From Actinomycetes bacterium (GTDB taxonomy: Bacteria; Actinomycetota; Acidimicrobiia; Acidimicrobiales; SZUA-35): a DNA stretch of 63,135 nt. The position numbers were made by a program, and so were the translations under genes. Shown here piece after piece: positions 28,701-36,486 of the stretch. The stretch spans positions 1 to 63,135 of the forward strand of contig JAJRXF010000129.1 in assembly GCA_024276425.1 (NCBI GenBank), given 5' to 3'. Positions within the stretch are counted from its first letter, which is position 1; every line of letters starts with the position of its first letter. Below the pieces are notes generated by a model, which saw nothing but the letters and a program-made list of their open reading frames with translations, searched no databases and was not told the origin of the DNA.

Positions 28701-28906
28701 TTGGCATAGTCTTGTGCAGCCAAGGACCCGAGCGTCTCGTGGAAGTGTTCTCCTGGGTTCGTGGTGATCAGAACAGCGACAACGGCTGGAGCCTCACCGT
28801 CCACCGTTTCGGTGGCAGCGATCGGTACACCTAGCTGCTCTTGCCCAACCTTTGCCGGAGTGGGAGCGAACTGGTGTGACGAGGAGGGCGTCGTAAGTTC
28901 GGTCAC
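25715..28906 (-). CDS. Giant GT2 glycosyltransferase fused to a multi-TM membrane domain
   Basis: A 1063-residue protein. Residues about 40-285 form a GT2 domain: VAVLITTNPGEHFHETLGSL, the acidic CHDDISLD metal motif, then FEALGGFDP and GEDLDFCWRAHIAG, as in rhamnosyl- and galactofuranosyl-type transferases. After that come roughly 12 hydrophobic helices (from about residue 290 to 770), an outer domain (about 780-1030) and a last TM. It starts with GTG 28906. It probably transfers a sugar to a lipid-linked or wall acceptor and may also help export it. It forms a coupled pair with DUF5719 and is divergent from the GDP-sugar reductase and gmd genes. Confidence 0.87.
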   Translation of the reverse strand: MTELTTPSSSHQFAPTPAKVGQEQLGVPIAATETVDGEAPAVVAVLITTNPGEHFHETLGSLAAQDYANLSVLVVDAADGEEIADQVAEILPDAYIHRVTGAPGFSAAANQAITLISGAAFLLFCHDDISLDARCTSALVEELYRSNAGVVSPKVVQWNDRRRLQQIGRSSDRFGVQIDLVAPDEFDQEQYDSVRDVFVAPSGVQLVRADLFEALGGFDPVIPSLGEDLDFCWRAHIAGARVLAVPSARARHLDDHEEFGTEDDRRRLISRHRLRTLLVVSSGPSLLVYLPLAVLLLLAEALYCLLTGRRHQAAGAISALSWNASRIDEIRDRRASVKEFRKVPDNEVRRLQIGGSARISGFFRHQFGARQDRLVGLVGSVRRSLKAQDSKADRDGIVLAVALSVIIVFGSRNLLDRGLVNVGQIPFLPSTGTLLKEWTGGWRSAGLGGPGNAPTAFLVFGVLKALFFWAPSLVDWLVIFGPLAFGVVGMWRLVHPFDSVRASSVAATAYVFNPVMPLAFSTGRWDGLVLFATAPALIGSILRVQGMAPFGRRGGPAGPGVVDRDLPVRLLRLGLLVAAVATFVPTIVPIAVLSVLAIGIASLIVARVEGLVRLALGAAVVVVVPVTLHLPWSVDLLSRLSWAWLVGQPSSIARFDSLADLVRFAPDGDPSRLSLGLLVAAGVALIIGRGRRFDIGVTGWVLALAFWFGLWLERRGILPVALPAPELLLVLSAAGLALAVGVGARSVEVDLRTHQFGWRQLGVVAGVIGLAAFSLLGINSSLDGRWGLPTHDFGAFTVQLEDQNVGATRVLWLASPAIAPMTTLESAGGVHFAVTEGARPSVLQQYSPASYGAMSEVGQRLDLAARGETVRLGRLLGMYGIDYVIVMTQLAPPPYEGRSFHSDNEPATGVVAALQSQLDLERLTGGIPALIVYRNGSSAGPVVSLQGLDEIGPDPEDQLRVDLTAGQRVEVQMTSPGRWQGTGLDVDNLWLAVNGSGWDSNDETSNSSITRGGMLMVEPNPGSSLMAVDVSYQDSGYRRLGLLVQFALVVLAYLLAQSRRAIS

Positions 28907-28989
28907 GGGGCCACAAGACTACTCGTATCGACCTCGATTGGGAGACACCCGGTCCACCTCGGAGTCGACCCCGGCTACCATGATCCGTC

Positions 28990-29949
28990 GTGTCTCCAGC
29001 CAACTCCAACCGCGCCCTGATCACTGGCGCCGACGGTTTTGTCGGGCCCCACCTGGCCAACCATCTCTTGGCCGCTGGTGACGACCCGATCGGTACCGAT
29101 TTAGCTACCGGGCCGAATCTGTTGGATGCCCAGGGTTGGATCGACCTTGTGGCTTCGCTGAAACCACGCGTGGTTTATCATCTCGCTGGCTGGAGCGACG
29201 TCGGGTCCTCCTGGAAATCCCCAGTCATGACCCAGCGAGTGAACGCCGAAGGCACCCTGAATGTCCTGGAAGCCTGCCGCCTCGGAGGGGTTGAGCGAGT
29301 TCTGGTGATTTCCAGCGCCGAGTTATATGGGGCAGTGGCTCCGGAGGACCTTCCGCTAACTGAGACCGCCCCGGTTCGACCAAGTTCACCCTACGGGGCC
29401 AGCAAGCAGGGTGCCGAGGCCATCGCCCAACAATACGTCCGAGGTTGGAATCTCGATGTGGTTATCGCTCGACCGTTCAACCACATCGGCCGGGGTCAGT
29501 CGGTTCAGTTTGCCGTTTCAGCCTTTGCTGATCGAGTCGTCCGATGTGAACAAGCGGGAGGTGGAACTGTTCGCCATGGCAATCTCAGTGCCAGACGGGA
29601 CCTTACCGATGTTCGAGACGTCGTTCGTGCCTACCGCCTCCTGGCCCTGCATGGTTCACCGGGACAGATCTACAACGTGTGTTCGGGGACGACAATCTCC
29701 ATGCAGGAGATCCTTCAGCACCTTCTTGACCACTCCGAAGCCGAGATCTCCACTGAGATCGACCCGGACCTTCTCCGGCCAGTCGAACTTCCTGTTCTGC
29801 TTGGGAGCCACGCAAAACTGACGAGCGACACTGGCTGGGAGCCAACCATCAACCTCGCCGATACCTTGGCCGACGTCCTGGCCGACGCCAGGCAGCGTAT
29901 GCAGACTTCGCAAGACCCAGCCACCGATTCAACCCAGGAAGCCACATGA
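28990..29949 (+). CDS. NAD-dependent epimerase/reductase, probable GDP-4-keto-6-deoxymannose reductase (Rmd-like)
   Basis: A 319-residue extended SDR. It has the cofactor loop GADGFVG, the catalytic serine in SSAELYG and the YGASK Tyr/Lys pair, plus the RPFNHIGRGQ and RRDLTDVRDVVRAY segments found in Rmd/Gmd-type enzymes. With gmd directly downstream (ATGA overlap), reduction of the Gmd product to GDP-D-rhamnose is the best guess. The active site does not look like the GDP-fucose synthase (WcaG) pattern. The start is GTG 28990; TACCAT eight bases before it could be a -10 element of a leaderless mRNA. Confidence 0.83.
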   Translation: MSPANSNRALITGADGFVGPHLANHLLAAGDDPIGTDLATGPNLLDAQGWIDLVASLKPRVVYHLAGWSDVGSSWKSPVMTQRVNAEGTLNVLEACRLGGVERVLVISSAELYGAVAPEDLPLTETAPVRPSSPYGASKQGAEAIAQQYVRGWNLDVVIARPFNHIGRGQSVQFAVSAFADRVVRCEQAGGGTVRHGNLSARRDLTDVRDVVRAYRLLALHGSPGQIYNVCSGTTISMQEILQHLLDHSEAEISTEIDPDLLRPVELPVLLGSHAKLTSDTGWEPTINLADTLADVLADARQRMQTSQDPATDSTQEAT

Positions 29950-30926
29950 CACGACGAGCACTGATCACCGGACTAACCGGTCAAGACGGTTCCTACCTGG
30001 CAGAACTGTTGCTGGAAAAGGGCTACCACGTGACCGGGATGATTCGTCGGTCCAGCACAATCAACTTCGAACGAATCGCCCACATTCAAGACGACATCGA
30101 GATCATTCAGGGCGATCTTTTGGACGAGGCATCCTTAACCGACGTCATTTCCCGGTCCAAGCCAGACGAGGTATACAATCTGGCCGCCCAGTCTTTCGTG
30201 CCAACCTCATGGCAACAAGCCGTGCTAACCGGTGAGACCACTGCTCTTGGCGTAACGAGGCTGCTCAATGCGGTCCATCGCACCAACCCGGCTATCCGCC
30301 TGTACCAGGCTTCGTCTTCGGAAATGTTCGGCAAGGTAACGGAGGTTCCACAAACCGAGCGGACCCCGTTCTATCCACGTAGCCCATACGGTGTGGCCAA
30401 GGTCTATGGCCACTGGATCACGATCAACTACCGCGAGAGCTACGACATGCACGTTTCTAGCGGGATTCTCTTCAATCATGAGAGCCCTCGTCGTGGACTG
30501 GAGTTTGTGACTCGCAAGATCACTCACCACGTTGCCCAAATCAAGCTCGGACTCACGAACGAACTCCGCCTCGGCGACCTCCATCCCCAACGAGATTGGG
30601 GATATGCCGGTGACTACGTCAACGCCATGTGGCTCATGCTTCAACAAGATAAGCCATCAGATTTCGTCATCTCGACCGGTGAGACCCACTCGGTCGAGGA
30701 GTTCTGTGAAATCGCCTTCTCCCACGTCGGACTCGACTGGCATGACCATGTCGTCCAAGACGAACGCTTCATGCGCCCGGCAGAGGTTGATCTCCTGATC
30801 GGCGACTCGACCAGGGCACGAGAAAAACTCGGCTGGGTTCCTCAGACAAGTTTCGAAGATCTCGTAATCATGATGGTCGACTCCGATCTAGAAATGGTCG
30901 CACGGCGCCAACGTGATCTGGGCTAG
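29946..30926 (+). CDS. gmd: GDP-mannose 4,6-dehydratase
   Basis: A 326-residue NADP-dependent cytosolic dehydratase that turns GDP-mannose into GDP-4-keto-6-deoxymannose. Diagnostic segments are GLTGQDGSYLAELLLEKGY, NLAAQSFV, SSSEMFG, the YGVAK active site, FNHESPRRG and LGDLHPQRDWGYAGDYV. It is a little shorter than the common 340-370 residues but shows the complete family core. It overlaps the upstream reductase by four bases. GDP-mannose would come from manB (9.8 kb) and manC (35.4 kb). Confidence 0.95.
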   Translation: MTRRALITGLTGQDGSYLAELLLEKGYHVTGMIRRSSTINFERIAHIQDDIEIIQGDLLDEASLTDVISRSKPDEVYNLAAQSFVPTSWQQAVLTGETTALGVTRLLNAVHRTNPAIRLYQASSSEMFGKVTEVPQTERTPFYPRSPYGVAKVYGHWITINYRESYDMHVSSGILFNHESPRRGLEFVTRKITHHVAQIKLGLTNELRLGDLHPQRDWGYAGDYVNAMWLMLQQDKPSDFVISTGETHSVEEFCEIAFSHVGLDWHDHVVQDERFMRPAEVDLLIGDSTRAREKLGWVPQTSFEDLVIMMVDSDLEMVARRQRDLG

Positions 30927-30962
30927 CCAGCCTGAGACCACTGATCCAATGAACCACAACAA

Positions 30963-31883
30963 GTGACTATTGCTGTTCTGTGTGGCGGAGTTGGAGCGGC
31001 GCGGCTTCTGCGCGGGCTAACCCAAGTGGTTAAGGACGAGGAACTTGTGGCCATCGTGAATGTTGGTGATGACATGACCCTTCACGGTCTTCACATCTCG
31101 CCCGACTTGGACACGATCACCTACACATTGGCCAATGCCGTATCTACCAAACGCGGTTGGGGGCTCGAGGGAGAGACGTGGCAAGCAATGGAGATGGTCA
31201 GCCGCTACGGCGGCGAAGACTGGTTTGGGCTGGGCGACCGCGATCTGGGAACTCATCTCTACCGAACTCAACGACTCATCCAGGGAGCACACCTGGCCAC
31301 CGTCACCGGGGAGATTGTTCGGGCTTGGGGGATCAACTTTGCTGTTCTGCCGGTCACCAATGACCACCTCCGAACCCATGTTATGACAGCGACCGAAGGC
31401 GAGATCACCTTCCAGGAGTACTTCGTTCGTCTTCACCACGACGTGGCGGTGACCGCCGTTCGCTTCGAGGGATCCGAGACATGCTCACCAGCCCCCGGTG
31501 TTATCGAGGCATTGGAGAAGGCTGAGCGAATCGTGATCGCCCCGTCCAACCCAGTTGTGTCCATCGACCCAGTGTTGGCGGTACCGGGGATTAGAGAGAT
31601 TCTGCAGGAACGGCGGGCTAGCGTTGTTGCCGTCTCCCCCATTGTTGGAGGAAGGGCGCTGAAGGGGCCAGCCGACCGCTTGTTGAGAGAGCTCGGGAGA
31701 GAATCGAGTGTCATTGGAGTCGCTCGTTGGTACCAGGATCTGATTGGTTCCCTCATCATTGACACCATCGATCATGGACTTGCCTCTGAGGTTGCCAAGT
31801 TGGACATCGACCCGGTCGTCACCGAATCCGTCATGACCACCCCTGAAATCACCGTCGCTCTCGCACGGACGGTTCTGGGCTAG
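30963..31883 (+). CDS. cofD: 2-phospho-L-lactate (or phosphoenolpyruvate) transferase, F420 biosynthesis
   Basis: CofD/FbiA joins a 2-phospholactate or phosphoenolpyruvyl group from its guanylylated form to the flavin-like Fo, giving F420-0 or dehydro-F420-0. The 306-residue protein shows the CofD core: CGGVGAARLLRGL (7-19), NVGDDMTLHGLHISPDLDTI, GWGLEGETW, WFGLGDRDLGTHLYRT and IAPSNPVVSIDPVLAVPG. The start is GTG 30963. It is followed by cofE after a short gap, and preceded by gmd; the same cofD-cofE pair lies beside mannose genes in mycobacteria (fbiA, fbiB), from memory. Confidence 0.95.
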   Translation: MTIAVLCGGVGAARLLRGLTQVVKDEELVAIVNVGDDMTLHGLHISPDLDTITYTLANAVSTKRGWGLEGETWQAMEMVSRYGGEDWFGLGDRDLGTHLYRTQRLIQGAHLATVTGEIVRAWGINFAVLPVTNDHLRTHVMTATEGEITFQEYFVRLHHDVAVTAVRFEGSETCSPAPGVIEALEKAERIVIAPSNPVVSIDPVLAVPGIREILQERRASVVAVSPIVGGRALKGPADRLLRELGRESSVIGVARWYQDLIGSLIIDTIDHGLASEVAKLDIDPVVTESVMTTPEITVALARTVLG

Positions 31884-31900
31884 GTACTAGGGTGCTCGGA

Positions 31901-32623
31901 ATGTCTGCTCGTCTCGAGATCATCCCCATTCCTGGACTCCCGGAGATTGTCCCAGGCAACGACCTCGCCGGTCTGATCATGGACGCATGCCAAAACACTC
32001 TTCATCCAGAAGGGCTGCAAGACCATGACGTCCTCGTCGTAAGCCAGAAGGTGGTTTCGAAGGCGGAGAACAAGCTCGAAGTTGTCGATCCAGCCGATCC
32101 CCTGTCTCACAAGCCGCTCGTTCTTCGAGAATCGGTCCGAGTCGTCCGGCGTCGAGGTGAACTCATTATTAGCGAAACCAAACACGGCTACATCTGTGCC
32201 AATGCTGGTATCGACCGCTCGAACATGGCACCGAACATCGCTGCGCTCCTACCCGATGATTCGGACCGCTCTGCCCGTCGGATTCGCGACGCCATCCGTG
32301 GTCGTCTGGAGGTCGACGTCGCAATCATTGTTGCCGACACCTTTGGTCGGCCCTGGCGACGCGGCCTCACCGATATCGCTCTTGGATGTGCCGGTATTCG
32401 TCCGATACTCGATCTGCGGGGGACCGAGGACGCGGTTGGTCGCGAACTCCATGTCACCGAGGTTTGTATCGTTGATGAGTTGGCTGGCGCGGCTGAGCTG
32501 GTCCGAGGTAAGTCCGACGGCATCGCGGTTGCCTTGATTCGTGGTGTCGACCCCGCCTGGTTTGGACCCGGCGGCGTTGTTGCCAATGTTGTTCGCTCCC
32601 CCACCGAAGACCTCTTCCGCTAG
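31901..32623 (+). CDS. cofE: Coenzyme F420-0:L-glutamate ligase, single-domain
   Basis: GTP-dependent ligase that adds gamma-linked glutamates to F420-0. About 240 residues, with the CofE signatures VLVVSQKVVSKAEN, ISETKHGYICANAGIDRSN, ADTFGRPWRRGLTDIALGCAGI and a final DPAWFGPGG. Mycobacterial FbiB carries an additional C-terminal FMN-binding nitroreductase-like domain that reduces dehydro-F420-0; this protein ends after the ligase domain, so that step would need another gene outside the window or is not used. ATG 31901 is chosen with TAGGG about nine bases upstream; GTG 31892 would add three residues. Confidence 0.93.
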   Translation: MSARLEIIPIPGLPEIVPGNDLAGLIMDACQNTLHPEGLQDHDVLVVSQKVVSKAENKLEVVDPADPLSHKPLVLRESVRVVRRRGELIISETKHGYICANAGIDRSNMAPNIAALLPDDSDRSARRIRDAIRGRLEVDVAIIVADTFGRPWRRGLTDIALGCAGIRPILDLRGTEDAVGRELHVTEVCIVDELAGAAELVRGKSDGIAVALIRGVDPAWFGPGGVVANVVRSPTEDLFR

Positions 32624-32632
32624 GTTGCGCCC

Positions 32633-35386
32633 GTGAGCACTCACAACCCAGCTGGCGCTACCGAGACCGACGGCCCCCGACCGCCGTTGCTGGCGAACCT
32701 TCCGCCGACTCCAGATGAAGACTCGTTGCTGGAGGGCTTCCTCCATTATGTCTCGGACTCGGATATCAGTCTCTATGACGCTCAAGAGGAGGCGATTTAT
32801 GAGTTGCTCGCAGGTAGCAACGTCATCCTCAATACGCCAACAGGGTCCGGGAAGTCCTTGGTTGCGGCTGCAGCCCATTTCGCGGCCTTGGGCACGGCTC
32901 GACGAAGCGTCTACACCGCGCCAATCAAAGCGTTGGTTTCGGAGAAGTTTTTCGCCTTGTGTCGGGATTTTGGCTCGGACAAAGTTGGCATGGTTACCGG
33001 AGACGCCTCGGTTAACCCCGATGCTCCGATCATCTGCTGTACAGCGGAGATCCTCGCTAACTGGGCCTTACGCGATGGCAACCGGGCCGACGTTGAGGTG
33101 GTCATCATGGACGAGTTCCACTACTACGCCGACCCCCAAAGGGGTTGGGCCTGGCAGGTCCCCCTGCTCGAACTCCCCCACTGCCAGTTTCTCTTGATGT
33201 CGGCCACGCTTGGCAACACCGACTTCTTCGAACGAGACGTAACCAGACGTACCGGCCGGACTACGTCTCTTGTGCGATCAACACTTCGTCCAGTTCCGCT
33301 TGACTTTGAGTATCGTCGGTCCACCCTACACGCCTCAATCGAGGAGCTTCTAGACCGAGGGCTCGCTCCGATCTATCTTGTTCACTTCACCCAGCGAGAG
33401 GCGACCGAGGCGGCCCAGGGGTTTCTCTCGCTCGACCCTCTCTCCAAGGAGGACAAGTCCAAGGTCAAAGAGGCCATCGGTGGGTTTCGGTTCGATTCTC
33501 CCATTGGCAAGGACATCCTTCGCTACCTACGAGGTGGCATTGGAGTCCACCATGCGGGGCTCCTTCCCAAGTACCGGTTGTTGGTCGAGAAGTTGGCCCA
33601 AGAAGGGCTCCTCAAAATCATCTGCGGCACAGACACGCTCGGCGTCGGTGTCAACGTGCCGATTCGTTCCGTCCTGTTTACCCAACTCTGCAAGTACGAC
33701 GGCACAACGACCCGCACCCTCACAAACCGCGAATTTCAGCAGATCGCTGGCCGCGCCGGACGAAAAGGCTATGACGATGCAGGCACCGTATGGGTGCAAG
33801 CTCCTCCCCACATCGTCGAAAACCTCCGAGCCGAGAAAAAGCAGGCAGACAAGGCAGCCGCAACTGGCCGAAAGGTCAAACGAACAGTCAAGAAGAAGCC
33901 CCCCGAGCGAGGCTATGCCCATTGGACCGAGGACACCTTCACCAAGATGGTCGAGGGTGAGCCTGAGCCCCTTCGATCGAGCTTTCGGGTGAACCATCAG
34001 ATGTTGATGAGTTTGCTGGATCGCCCGGTGTCTGATGATGGCAAGGACGGCTGTGACGCCACCCAATGGCTCATGACTCACAATCACGAACCACGACGGC
34101 GCCAGCGGCTGCACATCAGGCGCTCCATCGCTATCTATCGGTCACTCGTCGAGGCCGAAATTCTGGAGTTCCCCGCGATACGAGACGATCTGGGCCGTCG
34201 AGTTCGGGTCAACTTCGACCTCCAAGATGATTTTGCTCTCCACCAGCCCCTATCGCTTTGGGCTCTTGAGGCCATCGAACAGCTGCGAGGAGCCGGAGCA
34301 CCCCAACCTCTTCCACCGGCGACTCCCAACGTCGAGCCTCTGCTCAGTGCTGATGAGGAGTCGGACCCGGCCCTCGAAGGATCCACACTCCCAGAAACTC
34401 GCACGGTTTTTGGTGACGTCATAAGCGACGGGCTTCAGCATGCCCTCGACATCGTGACCATAATCGAATCGGTTCTTGAGAACCCCGGTGTCATCATTGC
34501 CGCCCAGGTCAACGAAATGAAGTCGTCGCTAATGGCTGACATGAAGTCTCGGGGCATCGAATACGACGAACGCATGGAACGCTTGAGTGAGGTTGAGCCT
34601 CCCAGACCAAACAAGGAATGGCTCTACCATAGTTTTGACGCGTTCCGAGTCAACCACCCTTGGGTTGGATCGGACAATGTCCGGCCGAAGTCCATTGTTC
34701 GCGACATGTTCGAAAAGGCCATGAACTTCGCCGAGTATGTTCGGCACTACGGGCTCAAACGCTCCGAAGGCGTGGTACTGCGATATCTCTCCGATGTGTA
34801 CAAGGGCTTAGGGCAGAACGTACCTGAGGAAGAAAAGACCGAGGACTTAGACGACATCATCGAATGGTTGGGTGCCCTTGTCCGACAGGTCGATTCCAGT
34901 CTGATTGATGAGTGGGAACGGCTACGAAACCCCGAGTCCGATCAACCCAGCGCGGGGTATGGGGACGCATCGTTGGTACCTCGCCCAGGAACTGACGCGA
35001 GCAATGTCACCAGCAACGCTCGCGCATTCAGGGTTATGGTTCGCAATCAGGCCTTCGCCTGGGTGCAACTCTTAGCCTTCCGCCAGCGATACCTGACGCT
35101 TTGTGAGGCAGCAACGGATGAGTCTGGCTATGACTCAATCGATGCCATCGTTGAAGCAATGTCGGAATATTGGGAGTCCTATGATTCGATCGGGGTCGAT
35201 GCCGATGCCCGCAGCGCGTCACTACACATCTTCGACTTCGAGACCGGTCGGGTGACTCAAATACTAGATGACCCAGAGGGGCATCATGAATGGCGAATCG
35301 AAGCCACGGTAGACTGGAATGCATCCCGCGAGGCCGGAAATGCCGTCCTGATTCTTGACCGAATCGGGAGCGGAGTGCCCGGCTAG
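32633..35386 (+). CDS. DEAD/DEAH-box helicase with DUF3516 domain
   Basis: A 917-residue superfamily 2 helicase. The first RecA domain has TPTGSGKS (68-75), DEFH (160-163) and SAT (190-192). The second RecA domain has GIGVHHAGLLPKYR, CGTDTLGVGVNVP and QIAGRAGRKGYD, the pattern of Ski2-like RNA helicases. A basic insertion (KKQADKAAATGRKVKRTVKKK) follows, and the C-terminal half from about residue 430 is the DUF3516 region. A role in RNA processing or decay is likely from family; the substrate is not known. The start is GTG 32633, nine bases after cofE. Its end overlaps the convergent manC by four bases. Confidence 0.92.
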   Translation: MSTHNPAGATETDGPRPPLLANLPPTPDEDSLLEGFLHYVSDSDISLYDAQEEAIYELLAGSNVILNTPTGSGKSLVAAAAHFAALGTARRSVYTAPIKALVSEKFFALCRDFGSDKVGMVTGDASVNPDAPIICCTAEILANWALRDGNRADVEVVIMDEFHYYADPQRGWAWQVPLLELPHCQFLLMSATLGNTDFFERDVTRRTGRTTSLVRSTLRPVPLDFEYRRSTLHASIEELLDRGLAPIYLVHFTQREATEAAQGFLSLDPLSKEDKSKVKEAIGGFRFDSPIGKDILRYLRGGIGVHHAGLLPKYRLLVEKLAQEGLLKIICGTDTLGVGVNVPIRSVLFTQLCKYDGTTTRTLTNREFQQIAGRAGRKGYDDAGTVWVQAPPHIVENLRAEKKQADKAAATGRKVKRTVKKKPPERGYAHWTEDTFTKMVEGEPEPLRSSFRVNHQMLMSLLDRPVSDDGKDGCDATQWLMTHNHEPRRRQRLHIRRSIAIYRSLVEAEILEFPAIRDDLGRRVRVNFDLQDDFALHQPLSLWALEAIEQLRGAGAPQPLPPATPNVEPLLSADEESDPALEGSTLPETRTVFGDVISDGLQHALDIVTIIESVLENPGVIIAAQVNEMKSSLMADMKSRGIEYDERMERLSEVEPPRPNKEWLYHSFDAFRVNHPWVGSDNVRPKSIVRDMFEKAMNFAEYVRHYGLKRSEGVVLRYLSDVYKGLGQNVPEEEKTEDLDDIIEWLGALVRQVDSSLIDEWERLRNPESDQPSAGYGDASLVPRPGTDASNVTSNARAFRVMVRNQAFAWVQLLAFRQRYLTLCEAATDESGYDSIDAIVEAMSEYWESYDSIGVDADARSASLHIFDFETGRVTQILDDPEGHHEWRIEATVDWNASREAGNAVLILDRIGSGVPG

Positions 35387-36486
35387 GTAAAGCCGTGCCA
35401 CTGGGGGTTTTCCCGCAGCATAGAGACGACCTTTTTCACGTCCTGCGCCCGATCTTTCGGGCAGATCAGGGTGGCATCGCCAGCATGTATCACGATGAGA
35501 TCCACCACTCCAACAATGGCGGTGAGCCGGTCCTGGGAGAGCACGATGTTGTGACTGGCATCAAGAGCGACCACCTGGCCGATTGTGACATTTCCGTCGC
35601 CATCAGTGGGGAGGTGCGAGGCGACCGCAGGCCAGCTTCCAACATCATCCCAGGCGAAAGCGCCTTCGGCCATAACAATATTGTCGGCTTTTTCCATCAG
35701 GGCATAGTCGATCGAAATCTTGTCCAGAGGATCAAAGGCCTCGGCCAACGCATGATCGAACCCCGCGGTGTCGACGACCGGAACCAGGCTCTCGATCATC
35801 GCTGCTAGCTCGGGTTGATAGGCGACAAAGGCTTCGGTCAGAGCTGTTACTGACCAGATGAACATGCCTGAATTCCAGAAAAACTCGCCCGAAGCAACAT
35901 AGGCCTTGGCGGTCTCCAGGTCGGGCTTCTCGACGAAGCGCGTCGCTCGGCGAAAACGTGTCGGACCGGAAACCTCAAGTTCCTCTCCGGCCTCGACGTA
36001 GCCGAACCCGGTACTGGGTTCAGTGGGTGTAATCCCAATGGTGACTAAGACCGACTCTGACCGTGCGAGTTCCATGCCAGAGCGAAGGGTCTCTCGGAAG
36101 AGTTCCAGGTCGCCCATGACATGGTCGGCGGTCAGAACACAAAAGACAGCCTCAGGATCGCGGGCCTTGACCACCGCACAACCAAGAGCAACGGCAGCGG
36201 CCGTGTCTCGCCGACACGGTTCCCCAATAATGTTCTTCGTCGGGAGATCCGGTGAAAGGGCAATGGTTGGCCCAACCAGGTCTTGGCTAGTCAGAACGAT
36301 TACTCGTTCGGGTGGAATGAGCCCGCTGAGCCGATCGACGGCCATCTCCAACATCGTGCGACCGCCTAGCAGCGAAAGGAGTTGTTTCGGTCGACGTGAT
36401 GTACTCGCCGGCCAGAATCGTTCTCCGTAGCCGCCGGCAAGGATGACAGCGTAACTGTGGTCGACATCCGATTGGTTCTCAGTCAT
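35383..36486 (-). CDS. manC: Mannose-1-phosphate guanylyltransferase
   Basis: A 367-residue nucleotidyltransferase that makes GDP-mannose from mannose 1-phosphate and GTP. The activation loop is LAGGYGERFWPAS (16-28) with RRPKQLLSLLGG following; TADHVMGD holds the metal aspartate, and RFVEKPDLETAKAYVASGEFFWNSGMF is the sugar-binding region. There is no C-terminal cupin isomerase domain, so it is monofunctional, consistent with separate isomerase genes at 7-10 kb. It is the first gene of the minus-strand glycosyltransferase run and overlaps the next gene by eight bases. Confidence 0.94.
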   Translation of the reverse strand: MTENQSDVDHSYAVILAGGYGERFWPASTSRRPKQLLSLLGGRTMLEMAVDRLSGLIPPERVIVLTSQDLVGPTIALSPDLPTKNIIGEPCRRDTAAAVALGCAVVKARDPEAVFCVLTADHVMGDLELFRETLRSGMELARSESVLVTIGITPTEPSTGFGYVEAGEELEVSGPTRFRRATRFVEKPDLETAKAYVASGEFFWNSGMFIWSVTALTEAFVAYQPELAAMIESLVPVVDTAGFDHALAEAFDPLDKISIDYALMEKADNIVMAEGAFAWDDVGSWPAVASHLPTDGDGNVTIGQVVALDASHNIVLSQDRLTAIVGVVDLIVIHAGDATLICPKDRAQDVKKVVSMLRENPQWHGFT

